Assembly: GCA_029778965.1 (NCBI GenBank)
Contig: JAKPBL010000668.1
Coordinates: 1 to 10,477, forward strand
Length of the DNA: 10,477 nucleotides
Direction of reading: 5' to 3'
Source of the DNA: Bacteroidota bacterium
Lineage (GTDB): Bacteria > Bacteroidota > Bacteroidia > Chitinophagales > Chitinophagaceae
Below, in pieces: positions 1 to 6,394 of this stretch (position 1 is the stretch's first letter; the number at the start of each line of letters is the position of its first letter). Both the position numbers and the translations under genes were made by a program. A model generated the notes under the pieces. That model saw only the letters and a program-made list of their open reading frames with translations, had not been told where the DNA came from and ran no database searches.

Positions 1-1
1 C

Positions 2-2047
2 GGCGCACGTTTTTTACGCCGGTTACCCGATATCTCCGCGTCTGAGATAGAAACCCTGCGCAACGTGCTCCGCTTTCACGAATACCGCTATTATATACTC
101 GACGAGCCGCTGATCGCCGACGAAGAATACGACCGGCTGTACAAAGCGCTGGAAGCCCTGGAGAAGAAAGACCCCGCCCTGGTCACCAAAGATTCGCCCA
201 CGCAACGGGTGGCCGGCGGGCTCAACAGCGCCTTTCCCACCGTGAGCCACCTGGTACCCATGCTGTCGCTCGATAACAGTTACAACGCCGAAGACCTGGT
301 GGACTGGGACCGTCGCGTGCGCGAAGGTGCGGGACAAAACGAAGTGGAATATTGCGTGGAGCCCAAGTTCGACGGCGCCTCAATTTCGCTGATCTATGAA
401 GACGATCTGCTGGTGCGCGGCGCTACCCGGGGCGATGGCGTACAGGGCGATGATATCACCACCAATATCAGACAGATCAGGTCGGTGCCGCTTTCGGCGC
501 GCTTTTCCGACCACGGCATCCAGCAGATTGAGATACGGGGAGAAGTGTTGCTGACCCGGAAGCATTTCAAGGCTTTCAACGACAAGCTGGCCGAGCAGAA
601 CCTGCCTCCGCTGGCCAACCCGCGTAATGCGGCCTCGGGCTCACTGCGCATCAAAGACCCCGAAGAAGTGCGCCGTCGCAACCTCGAGGCTTTTTTATAC
701 AATGTGAGCTATCATGTCGATCTCGGATCGCCCGATAAAGCGCCCGACACACACGCGGGAATCCTGAAAATGCTGTGGGACCTGGGGTTCAGAAGCCCCG
801 AAAAAGAAAAAAAAGTGATCAGGGGTATTGAGGGGGTGATCGCGTATTGTCATGCTTTCGAGGCGCGACGCGACGACCTGCCCTATGAAATTGACGGTAT
901 GGTGGTTAAGGTGAATTCACTGGCGCTGCAAGACAGGCTGGGCATGACCACGCACCATCCCCGCTGGGCCATCGCCTATAAATTCAAGGCACGCCAGGCA
1001 ACCAGCAAATTGCGGGGCGTCGAATTCCAGGTAGGCCGCACCGGCGCCATTACACCCGTGGCCAAGATCGACCCCGTGCCCATCGGCGGCGTTACCGTCG
1101 GTTCGGTGAGCCTTTTCAATGAAGAGGTGATCCGCGAAAAAGGCCTCATGATCGGCGATACCGTATTGGTGGAAAGGGCGGGGGATGTGATTCCTTATAT
1201 CGTCAAGTCCCTGCCCGAAGCACGTAACGGCCAGGAGCAACCGATACAGTTCCCGGTCGATTGTCCGCAGTGCAAGAGCCGGCTTTTTAAAGAGCCCGGC
1301 GAGGCGGTATGGCGCTGCATCAACATCGACTGCCCCGCGCAGGTGGTGGAAAGGATCATCCATTTTGTATCGAAAGACGCCATGGATATACGCAGTTTCG
1401 GCGAAGCGAACGTGCGCAAATTCCATGAGCTGGGCTTTCTGCCCGATATACCTTCGGTGTATCGCCTTCCCTTTGACCGCATCCGCCAGTTGGAAGGCTT
1501 TGGCGAAAAATCGATTACCAACCTGGCGGCGGCCATCGACGCGTCGAGGCAGCAACCCCTGCACCGGCTCATTTTTGCGCTCGGTATCCGCTTTGTGGGC
1601 GAAACCACGGCCAAAACCCTGGCCCAGCAGGTAACCCACCTGCGCGACCTGGGCAGCATGACGCCCGAGCAATTGCAGCAGGTGGAAGACGTAGGTGTTA
1701 AGGTAGCTACCAGTATCCACCAGTTCTTCACCAATAAGGCCAACCTCGACATGATCGATGAACTGGAGAAACTGGGGCTCAACCTGCAGCGGGGGCAACA
1801 GGCAACCGCAACGGGCAGCCTTAACGGACAAACCTTCCTCTTTACCGGTACGCTTTCGCAGCTTAAACGGTCAGACGCCGAGGCGCTGGTGGAGGCACGC
1901 GGCGGCAAGCTGCTGAGCGGGGTGAGCAGCAAGCTCAACTACCTGGTGGTGGGTGAAGATGCGGGCTCGAAGCTGGAAAAAGCAAAGAAGATCCCCCAGA
2001 TAAATATCCTGACGGAAGAACAGTTTATTAAAATGATCGGGAATTAG
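2..2047 (+). CDS. ligA: NAD-dependent DNA ligase LigA (5' end outside window)
   Basis: Seals nicks in duplex DNA using NAD+, an essential step in joining Okazaki fragments and in repair. The frame is open to the left edge, and the residues before the GTG at 65 (ending SEIETLRN) look like the usual LigA N-terminal helix leading into HEYRYYILDEP, so the true start lies just upstream and GTG65 is not it. Counting from GTG65, the visible domains are: NAD-binding Ia region (about 1-45), adenylation domain with the EPKFDG motif and nucleotidyl-accepting Lys101, OB fold (about 302-380), a four-cysteine zinc finger (Cys400, 403, 418, 423), helix-hairpin-helix repeats (about 440-570) and a C-terminal BRCT domain (584-660). 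About 681 codons are visible, close to the normal family length, so only a few residues are missing. No catalytic residue appears lost. A small NUMOD4-type gene follows after 22 bases, probably cotranscribed. The promoter is outside the window. Confidence 0.97.
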   Translation, partial: GARFLRRLPDISASEIETLRNVLRFHEYRYYILDEPLIADEEYDRLYKALEALEKKDPALVTKDSPTQRVAGGLNSAFPTVSHLVPMLSLDNSYNAEDLVDWDRRVREGAGQNEVEYCVEPKFDGASISLIYEDDLLVRGATRGDGVQGDDITTNIRQIRSVPLSARFSDHGIQQIEIRGEVLLTRKHFKAFNDKLAEQNLPPLANPRNAASGSLRIKDPEEVRRRNLEAFLYNVSYHVDLGSPDKAPDTHAGILKMLWDLGFRSPEKEKKVIRGIEGVIAYCHAFEARRDDLPYEIDGMVVKVNSLALQDRLGMTTHHPRWAIAYKFKARQATSKLRGVEFQVGRTGAITPVAKIDPVPIGGVTVGSVSLFNEEVIREKGLMIGDTVLVERAGDVIPYIVKSLPEARNGQEQPIQFPVDCPQCKSRLFKEPGEAVWRCINIDCPAQVVERIIHFVSKDAMDIRSFGEANVRKFHELGFLPDIPSVYRLPFDRIRQLEGFGEKSITNLAAAIDASRQQPLHRLIFALGIRFVGETTAKTLAQQVTHLRDLGSMTPEQLQQVEDVGVKVATSIHQFFTNKANLDMIDELEKLGLNLQRGQQATATGSLNGQTFLFTGTLSQLKRSDAEALVEARGGKLLSGVSSKLNYLVVGEDAGSKLEKAKKIPQINILTEEQFIKMIGN

Positions 2048-2069
2048 TAACTTTCAAAAAAAGGGCCAT

Positions 2070-2633
2070 ATGATCAAATCACTCACAGGTGAAACCTGGA
2101 AGCCCCTGCAATTTCCGGGCTGGAAAGATCTCCGGAAAAAATACGCGCTGTCGTCGAGCGGCCGCGTGGCCAGCTTCACCGAGTCGGTGGGCGAAGATGG
2201 CAAACTGTTAAGCGGATCGCTGACCACAGGTTATAAAACCCTGAACCTGCATCGTCCCGGTAATAACGGAACCCTGTATGTGCACCGCGAAATCGCCCGG
2301 CTTTTCCTGAAGAAACCCTCTCCCAGGCATCGCTACGTGATTCACGTAAACCACAACAAAACCGACAACTCGGTCAGGAACCTGAAATGGGCAACATTGG
2401 AAGAAATGATCAGGCACCAGCAGGAGAGCCCCGCGAAGTTGGCTTACAAGAAAGTCCAGGCCAACCGTTCTACCGGGCTGAAGCTGACTGCCTCGCAGGT
2501 GAAAGCAATTAAGAGAACCCTGGGCGCTAAAAACCGCACCACCACCATCCGCCAGCTCGCCGACAAATACGGCGTCAGCGAAATGACACTGTACCGTATC
2601 AAAAGCGGCGAGAACTGGGGCAAGATCAAATGA
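2070..2633 (+). CDS. NUMOD4 / HNH-like / HTH protein
   Basis: A 187-residue protein built like the homing-endonuclease-associated NUMOD4-HNH proteins. Residues about 8-35 match NUMOD4 (W10-KP, then LSSSGRV near 28-33). Residues 70-110 resemble the HNH_3 core: V71-H72-R73, then VNH at 93-95 and NSVRNLKWAT at 100-109. Residues about 140-182 form a helix-turn-helix ending YRIKSGENW. In typical members several residues separate the NH from the NK.NN segment; here they are missing (VNH runs straight into NKTDN), so nuclease activity is doubtful. An A-rich stretch with AAGGG (2061-2065) precedes the ATG by 4 bases. The gene sits 22 bases after ligA and ends before a terminator, so it is probably the last gene of that transcript. 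There is no intron or other mobile sign around it, which suggests a resident chromosomal gene with a DNA-binding role. That role is inference; the substrate is unknown. Confidence 0.8.
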   Translation: MIKSLTGETWKPLQFPGWKDLRKKYALSSSGRVASFTESVGEDGKLLSGSLTTGYKTLNLHRPGNNGTLYVHREIARLFLKKPSPRHRYVIHVNHNKTDNSVRNLKWATLEEMIRHQQESPAKLAYKKVQANRSTGLKLTASQVKAIKRTLGAKNRTTTIRQLADKYGVSEMTLYRIKSGENWGKIK

Positions 2634-2654
2634 TTGCTGTTATGAAATGCATTC

Positions 2655-2690
2655 AAAAGGGCGCCTCCCGGTATTGAGGCGTCCTTTTTT
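2655..2690 (+). terminator. Intrinsic terminator after the ligA-NUMOD4 unit
   Basis: Reading on the plus strand, GGGCGCCTC (2659-2667) pairs with GAGGCGTCC (2676-2684) in a 9-base-pair stem with one G-U pair, around an 8-base loop. Six T residues follow (2685-2690) and four A residues precede the stem. It begins 21 bases after the stop codon of the NUMOD4 gene. Confidence 0.9.
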
Positions 2691-2705
2691 ATTCAAACCG
2701 AAAAT

Positions 2706-3380
2706 ATGTTAGCTGCTTCCACTTTCAGTTTCCTGAGATCACTGAAGAAGAACAACGACAAAAGCTGGTTCGATCTCCATCGGCCTGCATACGAATCTGC
2801 CAAAAAAGACATGATCCTGTTCGTGCAAGCTGCCATCGATGCGCACGCAAAAAACGACGACAGCATATCGCACCTGGCCGCAAAAGACTGCCTGTTCCGT
2901 ATCAACCGCGACGTACGCTTTTCCAAAGACAAATCGCCTTATAAAACCAATTTCGGCGCTTCGATCAATCCCGACGGCCGCAAGGCAATGACGCCGGGGT
3001 ATTATATCCATGTAGAGCCGGGAAAGAGCTTTGTAGGCGGCGGATTATACATGCCGGCTCCCGCCGATCTCAAAGCTGTTCGGCAGGAAATCGACTATAA
3101 CCTGCCGGCTTTTAAGAAGATCGTTGAAAGCAAAACATTCAAAAAGATCTATGGCGGATTATCCGACGATGCCGAATGGAAGCTCAGCCGTGTACCGCAG
3201 GGCTTCGACAAGGCATCTCCCGCCGCCCCCTACCTGATGTATAAAAGCTATGTGGCCCTGCAACCGCTTTCAGATGAAGTGCTAACAGGGAAAAAAGCTA
3301 AAAATGCGGTAGTCGATGCTTTCGCTGCCCTCCAGCCATTGCTGGAGTTTCTTCGCGCCAACCTGCAACCCGAAGAGTAA
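2706..3380 (+). CDS. DUF2461 family protein
   Basis: A 224-residue, probably cytoplasmic protein of the DUF2461 (TIGR02453) family, whose biochemical function is unknown to me. The family pattern is clear: FLRSLKKNND..WFDLHRPAYE near residues 9-30, then the core FRINRDVRFSKDKSPYKT at 64-81, GYYIHVEPG at 98-106 and FVGGGLYMP at 109-117. The conserved Arg, Asp and Lys residues of the core are all present and the length is normal for the family, so the gene looks intact. No signal peptide or membrane segment is visible. The ATG lies only 15 bases after the T-run of the preceding terminator; I see no ribosome binding site and no recognisable promoter box between them. It ends 16 bases before the secreted hydrolase gene, so the two are probably cotranscribed. 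Confidence 0.92.
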   Translation: MLAASTFSFLRSLKKNNDKSWFDLHRPAYESAKKDMILFVQAAIDAHAKNDDSISHLAAKDCLFRINRDVRFSKDKSPYKTNFGASINPDGRKAMTPGYYIHVEPGKSFVGGGLYMPAPADLKAVRQEIDYNLPAFKKIVESKTFKKIYGGLSDDAEWKLSRVPQGFDKASPAAPYLMYKSYVALQPLSDEVLTGKKAKNAVVDAFAALQPLLEFLRANLQPEE

Positions 3381-3396
3381 CCACCCGCTAACTGTT

Positions 3397-5118
3397 ATGT
3401 ATATGCGCACACTGAGCCCCGTTTTTTATTTTTTCGTACTGACTTTTGAACTGGCCGGCTACTGCGCCTACAGCCAGGAATTCAAGGTGTCACTGCCCGC
3501 CGGCAGTGCTAAAAAGTACGATGGTCGCCTGCTACTGCTCTTATCGAACGATGGCGCACGCGAGCCCCGCTTCCAGATCAGCGACGGCGACGCTACGCAA
3601 CTGGTGTTCGGCATGAACGTCGACGACTGGCAAGGCGGCAGCCGTTCGGTAACAACCAGCGCTTATGGTTATCCGTTAGAAAGCATTTCGCAGGTGCCCG
3701 AAGGCGAATACTACGTGCAGGCGGTGTTGCATGTATATGAAACATTCAATCGCAGCGACGGGCATACGGTAAAGTTGCATATGGACCAGGGCGAAGGCCA
3801 TCACTGGCAATCGGCTCCCGGTAATCTCTATTCCACCCCGGTGAAGATGAAGCTGAAAAAGGGTGCAGTGCTGAATGTTCAGCTCAGCAACGTGATCCCG
3901 CCCATCAAAGAGCCCGAAGACACGAAATACATAAAGCACATCAAAATCCAGAGCAAGTTGCTCACGGCCTTCTGGGGCCGCCCTATGTACCTTGGCGCGC
4001 ATGTATTGCTGCCCGAAGGTTGGGATTCGCACCCCGACGTGAAATACCCTTTGGCGGTTTACCACGGGCATTTCCCCGATGATTTCGGCGGTTTTCGCAC
4101 CGATCCCCCCGACCCCAACCTGCCGCCCGACAGCAGCGCGCGCTTTCACCTGAAAGGATACAACCGCATCGTACAGCAGGAGGCTTACGATTTTTACAAG
4201 CTGTGGACAGGCCCCGGGTTTCCCCGCGTAATCGCCATCGAGATACAGCATGCCACGCCGTATTACGACGACTCCTATGCAGTGAACACCGCTAATATGG
4301 GTCCCTATGGCGATGCCATTACCTACGAGTTGATCCCGGAAATCGAAAAACGTTTCAGGGGTATCGGCCAGGGCTGGGCGCGTTTCCTGTATGGCGGCTC
4401 TACCGGTGGCTGGGAATCACTCGCGGCGCAGGTGTTCTATCCCGATGAATACAATGGCTGCTATGCCGCCTGCCCCGACCCGATCGATTTCAGCCGCTAT
4501 ACCGTCGTGGATATTTACAAAGACAAAAACGCCTATTATTCGGCGGAGAAAAGCTGGAACCCGCAAATGCAGCCAGGCATGCGCAACCTGTACGGCGTAG
4601 CCACCAGCACACTGAAAGGCACCTGCCAGCGCGAGCTGGCGCTGGGCGACAACGGCCGCAGCGGCGACCAGTGGGATGTTTGGGAGGCGACCTTCTCGCC
4701 CACTAACGCGCAGGGATATCCGAAACGAATATGGGACCGGAAAACGGGCGCCATCGATGCCGGCGTGGCTGCTTACTGGAAAGAACATTACGACCTGACG
4801 CATATCATCCAACGCGACTGGCAGAAGATTGGCAGCAAACTGGCAGGCCGAATTCATGTCTACGTGGGCGAGATGGACAACTATTACCTTAACCTCGCTG
4901 TATATACCGCAGAAGACATGCTGAAGGGGTTGAGCAATCCTGCCTGCAATTGCGAGGTAGATTATGAGCCGCGCGCCGAACATTGCTGGAACGGCGACCA
5001 TACCGTGCCCATCTACCTCAGCCGCCTGCGGTATCACCAGCGCTTTATACCCATGTGGGTGAAAGAGGTGGAGCAACGCGCCCCTGCCGGCGCCGACCTG
5101 AAAAGCTGGCGGTACTGA
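3397..5118 (+). CDS. Secreted esterase-like alpha/beta hydrolase
   Basis: A 573-residue exported protein with an esterase D-like (PF00756-type) catalytic module. Residues 1 to about 25 form a signal peptide (hydrophobic VFYFFVLTFELAGYCAY, likely cleaved near AYS-QE), so it should act in the periplasm, outer surface or medium. Residues about 26-195 look like a beta-rich N-terminal module. The hydrolase part then begins (GAHVLLPEGW, YPLAVYHGH). The nucleophile elbow is YGGSTGG with Ser335, and a plausible triad is completed by Asp494 (GEMDNYY) and His529 (EHCWNGDH). The substrate cannot be told from sequence; polysaccharide esters, siderophore esters or peptides are all possible. The start is ATG3397 or ATG3403. 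The open frame continues upstream to 3316, but that part overlaps the DUF2461 gene and lacks signal-peptide character. The gene follows DUF2461 by 16 bases and converges on asd. Confidence 0.85.
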   Translation: MYMRTLSPVFYFFVLTFELAGYCAYSQEFKVSLPAGSAKKYDGRLLLLLSNDGAREPRFQISDGDATQLVFGMNVDDWQGGSRSVTTSAYGYPLESISQVPEGEYYVQAVLHVYETFNRSDGHTVKLHMDQGEGHHWQSAPGNLYSTPVKMKLKKGAVLNVQLSNVIPPIKEPEDTKYIKHIKIQSKLLTAFWGRPMYLGAHVLLPEGWDSHPDVKYPLAVYHGHFPDDFGGFRTDPPDPNLPPDSSARFHLKGYNRIVQQEAYDFYKLWTGPGFPRVIAIEIQHATPYYDDSYAVNTANMGPYGDAITYELIPEIEKRFRGIGQGWARFLYGGSTGGWESLAAQVFYPDEYNGCYAACPDPIDFSRYTVVDIYKDKNAYYSAEKSWNPQMQPGMRNLYGVATSTLKGTCQRELALGDNGRSGDQWDVWEATFSPTNAQGYPKRIWDRKTGAIDAGVAAYWKEHYDLTHIIQRDWQKIGSKLAGRIHVYVGEMDNYYLNLAVYTAEDMLKGLSNPACNCEVDYEPRAEHCWNGDHTVPIYLSRLRYHQRFIPMWVKEVEQRAPAGADLKSWRY

Positions 5119-5153
5119 AAATAAACGGCGCCCGGGAACAACCCAAACGCCGT
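5118..5153 (-). terminator. Intrinsic terminator of asd (minus strand)
   Basis: On the minus strand the RNA reads ACGGCG-UUU-GGG-UUGUU-CCC-GGG-CGCCGU followed by UUAUUUU. The outer 6 pairs, three U-G pairs and three G-C pairs give a 12-pair stem with a 5-base loop and a U-rich tail. The stem begins 20 bases after the asd stop. On the plus strand the three U-G pairs become C/A mismatches and no T-run follows, so it should act mainly on asd. Its tail overlaps the last base of the convergent hydrolase gene. Confidence 0.75.
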
Positions 5154-5173
5154 ATTACCCATCATTATTCTTA

Positions 5174-6166
5174 TCAGTTCAGCAACCCCTTGCCATTAAG
5201 GTATTCAGCGATCTGCACTGCATTGGTCGCTGCGCCCTTGCGCAGGTTATCGCTCACGATCCAGCAATTCAGCGTATTCGGATTTGACTCGTCGCGCCGA
5301 AGTCTTCCCACAAATACATCGTCTTTTTCATGCGCATCCATCGGCATGGGGTATTGCGCATTGGCGGGGTCATCAACCAATACCACTCCCGGCGCTTTCG
5401 ACAACAGGTCTTTTACCTCGTTGAGATCGAAGTCTTTTTCAAATTCGATGTTCACCGACTCGCTGTGTCCGCCCATAACGGGAATGCGCACCGTAGTAGC
5501 CGTTACGCGAATACTGTCGTCGCGCATGATCTTTTTGGTTTCATTCACCATCTTCATTTCCTCTTTGGTATATCCATTATCGAGGAACACATCGATCTGG
5601 GGAATCACATTCAGGTCGATCGGGTATTTATACGCCATCTCGCCCTGCACCCCCTTGCGTTCGTTCTGCAATTGTGTTACTGCTTTCACACCGGTGCCGG
5701 TAACACTCTGGTAAGTCGATACCACCACGCGCCTGATGCCGTATTTCTTATGCAGGGGATTCAGCGCCACCACCATCTGGATGGTGGAACAGTTGGGATT
5801 GGCAATGATCTTGTCGTTCACCGTGAGAATGTCGGCATTGATTTCCGGAACCACCAGCGGTTTGTTGGGGTCCATCCGCCAGGCGGAGGAATTATCGATC
5901 ACTGTAATACCGGCCTCGGCGAATTTAGGCGCCCACTCGAGCGAGGTGCCGCCGCCGGCAGAAAAGATAGCTACCGCAGGTTTGGCTTTGATGGCATCGG
6001 CCATACCAACCACCTTGTATTTCTTTCCCTTGAATTCCACTTCTTTTCCGACTGATTTTTCAGAAGCAACGGGCAGGAGTTCAGTAACCGGGAAATTTCG
6101 CTCGGCCAGCACCTGCAACATTTTGGTACCGACGAGACCGGTGGCACCTACAACGGCAACTTTCAT
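5174..6166 (-). CDS. asd: Aspartate-semialdehyde dehydrogenase
   Basis: Reduces aspartyl-4-phosphate to aspartate-4-semialdehyde with NADPH in the cytoplasm. This is the branch-point step leading to lysine and diaminopimelate, threonine (and from it isoleucine) and methionine. The 330-residue length is normal. Visible motifs are the N-terminal dinucleotide-binding loop GATGLVG (7-13), SAGGGTS (69-75), the catalytic cysteine in NPNCST (Cys126), SVTGTG (154-159), Arg227 in VRIPV and the active-site histidine in GGHSES (His234). All expected catalytic residues are present. The start at ATG6166 leads directly into MKVAVVGATG, the expected N-terminus. No ribosome binding site of the Shine-Dalgarno type is obvious. 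The gene has its own terminator downstream and a 5' leader carrying a short Met/Thr/Lys-rich reading frame and a terminator hairpin, so it is probably monocistronic and controlled by attenuation. The enzyme call is firm; the control mechanism is inference. Confidence 0.97.
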   Translation of the reverse strand: MKVAVVGATGLVGTKMLQVLAERNFPVTELLPVASEKSVGKEVEFKGKKYKVVGMADAIKAKPAVAIFSAGGGTSLEWAPKFAEAGITVIDNSSAWRMDPNKPLVVPEINADILTVNDKIIANPNCSTIQMVVALNPLHKKYGIRRVVVSTYQSVTGTGVKAVTQLQNERKGVQGEMAYKYPIDLNVIPQIDVFLDNGYTKEEMKMVNETKKIMRDDSIRVTATTVRIPVMGGHSESVNIEFEKDFDLNEVKDLLSKAPGVVLVDDPANAQYPMPMDAHEKDDVFVGRLRRDESNPNTLNCWIVSDNLRKGAATNAVQIAEYLNGKGLLN

Positions 6167-6189
6167 GGACTATTTTTCATTTTGATGAT

Positions 6190-6215
6190 AAAAAAAGCCT
6201 CCCAACTTGGAAGGC
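6190..6215 (-). terminator. Leader terminator (attenuator) upstream of asd
   Basis: On the minus strand GCCTTCC (6215-6209), loop AAGTT, GGGAGGC (6203-6197) form a 7-pair stem with one G-U pair, directly followed by seven T residues (6196-6190). On the plus strand the G-U becomes a C/A mismatch and no T-run follows, so it is oriented toward asd. It ends 23 bases before the asd start and begins 31 bases after the stop of a small leader frame. There is no other gene upstream on this strand for it to terminate. Confidence 0.8.
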
Positions 6216-6263
6216 CTGTTTATTTTGTTGAAGCAACTACAAACGATCAGACACCTTCCTTCC
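6209..6263 (-). promoter_or_regulatory. Candidate antiterminator pairing in the asd leader
   Basis: The tract GGAAGGAAGG (6263-6254, in leader codons 16-19) is complementary, in two registers, to CCTTCC (6214-6209), the 5' arm of the leader terminator. If these pair, the terminator cannot form. About 40 bases lie between them, including a small GTTG-CTT-CAAC hairpin (6237-6227) that would bring them closer. A ribosome stalled around codons 9-12 would leave the tract free; a ribosome reaching the stop would cover it. The antiterminator is only 6 pairs against 7 for the terminator, so the balance needs testing. Confidence 0.5.
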
Positions 6264-6309
6264 GGGGAAACTGTTTTTTGGTCTTTGTAGTATGTTTCAT
6301 TGTATTCAT
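6247..6309 (-). CDS. Putative Met/Thr/Lys-rich leader peptide of asd
   Basis: A 20-codon frame reading MNTMKHTTKTKK then QFPRKEGV and TGA. It contains 5 Lys, 4 Thr and 2 Met codons, the amino acids made from the product of asd, and seven of codons 3-12 are Thr or Lys. It begins 6 bases after a promoter-like box and ends 31 bases before an intrinsic terminator, which in turn lies just ahead of asd. This matches the position and logic of attenuation leader peptides such as those of thr and his operons in other bacteria. There is no Shine-Dalgarno sequence; if the predicted promoter is right, translation would be leaderless from the first ATG or begin at the second ATG (6300). AT-rich spacer DNA tends to yield Lys and Thr codons by chance, so the peptide needs conservation or translation data. 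Protein product as such probably has no function. Confidence 0.55.
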   Translation of the reverse strand: MNTMKHTTKTKKQFPRKEGV

Positions 6310-6315
6310 GGGGCA

Positions 6316-6347
6316 CGAATTTAGTGCACACCGTTTTTTCACCCAAA
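6316..6347 (-). promoter_or_regulatory. Predicted promoter of the asd leader
   Basis: On the minus strand TTTG (6347-6344) is followed after 20 bases by TAAATTCG (6323-6316), one mismatch from the Bacteroidota -7 consensus TAnnTTTG, with the spacing known for this group. Transcription would begin at or within a few bases of the leader-peptide ATG at 6309. A short inverted repeat, GCAC and GTGC, flanks the -7 box (6313-6327 region) and could be an operator, though 4-base arms are weak evidence. Confidence 0.5.
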
Positions 6348-6382
6348 AATTTCTTGCATGGATTCCGGTTCGGCAGCCGGCT

Positions 6383-6390
6383 TAGCTTTG
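6383..6390 (+). promoter_or_regulatory. Predicted -7 box of the lamin-tail gene
   Basis: TAGCTTTG matches TAnnTTTG exactly and ends 4 bases before the ATG at 6395, which would make the transcript leaderless. No TTTG is visible at the expected distance upstream (nearest is TTG at 6354-6356, 26 bases away), so the call rests on one box. Confidence 0.4.
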
Positions 6391-6394
6391 GGCC

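Noticed and set aside
65..67. GTG as the start codon of ligA
   Set aside because: The frame continues upstream to base 2 without a stop and encodes the usual LigA N-terminal helix, so the gene starts beyond the window.
917..1938. Long minus-strand open frames (304 and 247 codons) opposite ligA
   Set aside because: They lie wholly within a well-supported ligA gene, have no recognisable domain, and are typical antisense frames of GC-rich coding DNA.
3316..3396. Upstream extension of the hydrolase frame
   Set aside because: It overlaps the end of the DUF2461 gene, and the signal peptide begins at 3397 or 3403.
5330..6055. 241-codon plus-strand frame opposite asd
   Set aside because: It is His-rich antisense of the asd coding sequence with no domain signal.
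6277..6298. TTTG and TATGTTTC on the plus strand as a promoter for the lamin-tail gene
   Set aside because: Only 10 bases separate the boxes, too few for the Bacteroidota spacing, and the T-rich bases are the antisense of the Lys-rich leader frame.
6182..6385. 67-codon plus-strand frame between asd and the lamin-tail gene
   Set aside because: It spans the asd promoter, leader and terminator in antisense, resembles no protein I know, and starts within the terminator T-run region.
6167..6394. Metabolite riboswitch (lysine or SAM type) or T-box ahead of asd
   Set aside because: I found no conserved multi-stem core or T-box signature by eye, and the features present fit a peptide-based leader better.
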